A stretch of 64,000 nucleotides of DNA. It comes from Phycisphaerae bacterium (lineage in GTDB: Bacteria > Planctomycetota > Phycisphaerae > Sedimentisphaerales > Sedimentisphaeraceae). Each line of letters begins with the position of its first letter. Position 1 is the first letter of the stretch. The stretch is from NCBI GenBank assembly GCA_027078365.1, contig JALWYQ010000031.1, positions 1 to 64,000 on the forward strand. Reading direction: 5' to 3'. A program made the position numbers and the translations under genes. This document shows positions 63,069 to 64,000 of this stretch, piece after piece. The notes beneath the pieces were generated by a model. It worked only from the letters and a program-made list of their open reading frames with translations, had not been told where the DNA came from and did no database searches.

Positions 63069-64000
63069 ATGATTTCAGCTGAAAATACATTGAAAAGTAA
63101 TAGTCCTACTACCAGTAGCAATGAGAATAAAGCTCTGCAAGAGGATTTCGTAACTAGAATAAACAGACAGCTAGAGAGCGGTCCTAGCAGAAAAGATATT
63201 CTTAACTTTACTAATCAATTGTCAGTGATGATTCGTGCTGGTATTAGTCTTCAAGAAGCTCTTGAAGCGATTGAGAGCCAAGTCCAGAATCGAAAATTTA
63301 AAGAGATGCTATTAGATATACGCAAGAATATAGAGTCTGGCCAAAACTTCTCACAATCTCTAGCGAAGTATCCGAAAGTTTTTAGTAACCTCTACATAAA
63401 TATGGTTGCTGCTGCTGAGATTTCAGGTTCTTTGAGTTCAATGCTCGCTAAACTTGCAGAGTATCTAGACCAAGAAGCCGAAACACGCTCACAAATCATT
63501 GGAGCCATGGTTTATCCTATAATCTTGGCAACGATGGCGATTAGTTCAACTGTCTTTTTGCTGGTTTTTGTTTTGCCAAGATTTTTGACCGTATTTGAAG
63601 GCAAAGAAGATATGCTTCCTGCTCCTACAAAAATAGTGATGGGGCTCAGTTCATTTATGACTCACTATTGGTATGTAATCCTAATAGCTCTAATAGGTGC
63701 AGTCTGGGCGACAATAGTTTATATCAGAACTCCAAATGGCCGCGCAGTTTGGGATAAACTCAAACTTAGGATACCACTAATAAAGACTCTTTGTCGAAAT
63801 CTCTACATCAGTAGGGGCTTGCATACAATGGGTGTTTTGAGTAACTCTGGTGTTCCAATTCTAGACACCTTAACAATAACGGCCGACATATCTGGTAATG
63901 TGCATTATGAAAATATGTGGAAGAGTGTGCATGAGTCAGTTAGACAGGGGCACAAAATTTCTTCAACATTGGTTCAATTTGATTTGCTTCCAGGTGCTGT
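63069..64000 (+). CDS. pilC: Type IV pilus inner-membrane platform protein PilC (cut by window end)
   Basis: At least 310 codons, open to the last base. Two GspF domains are expected; the first is complete. FTNQLSVMIRAGISLQEALE and ISGSLSSMLAKLAEYLDQE are typical. Then come a membrane helix (VYPIILATMAISSTVFLLVF) and the second domain from about residue 235. AGGAGTTGAA precedes the ATG. It completes the pilM-N-O-P-B-T-C order. Confidence 0.93.
   Translation, partial: MISAENTLKSNSPTTSSNENKALQEDFVTRINRQLESGPSRKDILNFTNQLSVMIRAGISLQEALEAIESQVQNRKFKEMLLDIRKNIESGQNFSQSLAKYPKVFSNLYINMVAAAEISGSLSSMLAKLAEYLDQEAETRSQIIGAMVYPIILATMAISSTVFLLVFVLPRFLTVFEGKEDMLPAPTKIVMGLSSFMTHYWYVILIALIGAVWATIVYIRTPNGRAVWDKLKLRIPLIKTLCRNLYISRGLHTMGVLSNSGVPILDTLTITADISGNVHYENMWKSVHESVRQGHKISSTLVQFDLLPGA

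Overview
The window is about 64 kb of a low-GC bacterial chromosome. The most likely source is a planctomycete of the class Phycisphaerae (Sedimentisphaerales-like). This is inferred from dockerin-type C-termini on secreted peptidases, a PEP-CTERM protein, GyrA with a GDTSGNYHPHGES segment, frequent TTG/GTG starts and many hairpin repeats. No rRNA or other taxonomic marker is present, so the assignment is tentative.

Region by region. (1) 1-24 kb is mainly core: a divergent FlhA-like membrane protein, tRNA-Cys with two odd foldback relatives, gyrA-holA, nth, tRNA-Gly, a cold-shock protein, an HU-like protein and nfnAB. Next come two large secreted cysteine peptidases (families C10 and C25, both with dockerin ends) flanking tRNA-Arg. 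A redox/metal cluster follows (BFD-type ferredoxin, anchored thioredoxin, CcdA, a PepSY-sandwich protein, a ferric-iron-type binding lipoprotein), and then larA. (2) 24-42.4 kb is an accessory region ending at tRNA-Asp. It carries a DUF4143 ATPase, a PHP phosphoesterase, a Phd/RelE-type toxin-antitoxin pair, a DUF2130 protein, a PLD-helicase-DUF3427 protein paired with a PD-(D/E)XK/DUF5655 protein, a DinG-like helicase with a frameshifted excisionase-type HTH gene, a DEDDh exonuclease and its broken copy, a restriction-enzyme-like fragment, an AbiE-type pair and a decayed HigBA module. Several dispersed repeat families and three copies of the tRNA-Asp 3' end plus terminator mark it as a site of repeated insertion. 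(3) 42.4-64 kb is core again: lon, cmoA-cmoB, an AEC transporter, a sugar-nucleotide epimerase, a secreted beta-propeller, a PEP-CTERM protein, carB-carA-cyclophilin and the type IV pilus operon pilM-N-O-P-B-T-C, with pilC cut by the window edge.

How the genes work together. gyrA and holA overlap and serve replication. NfnA and NfnB form one electron-bifurcating transhydrogenase. CmoA makes the carboxy-SAM that CmoB uses on tRNA U34. CarB and CarA form carbamoyl-phosphate synthetase. The pil genes encode the inner-membrane alignment complex, both motor ATPases and the platform of a type IV pilus. In the accessory region, nucleases and helicases stand beside toxin-antitoxin modules, which is typical of a defence island, but no complete named defence system was recognised.

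Most worth checking: the FlhA-like/ParA-like hybrid near position 1 kb, the DUF5655-helicase pair, the exonuclease duplication around an HTH-helicase unit, the toxin-antitoxin pair lying between two copies of the 5' end of the PHP gene, and the triplicated tRNA-Asp end.
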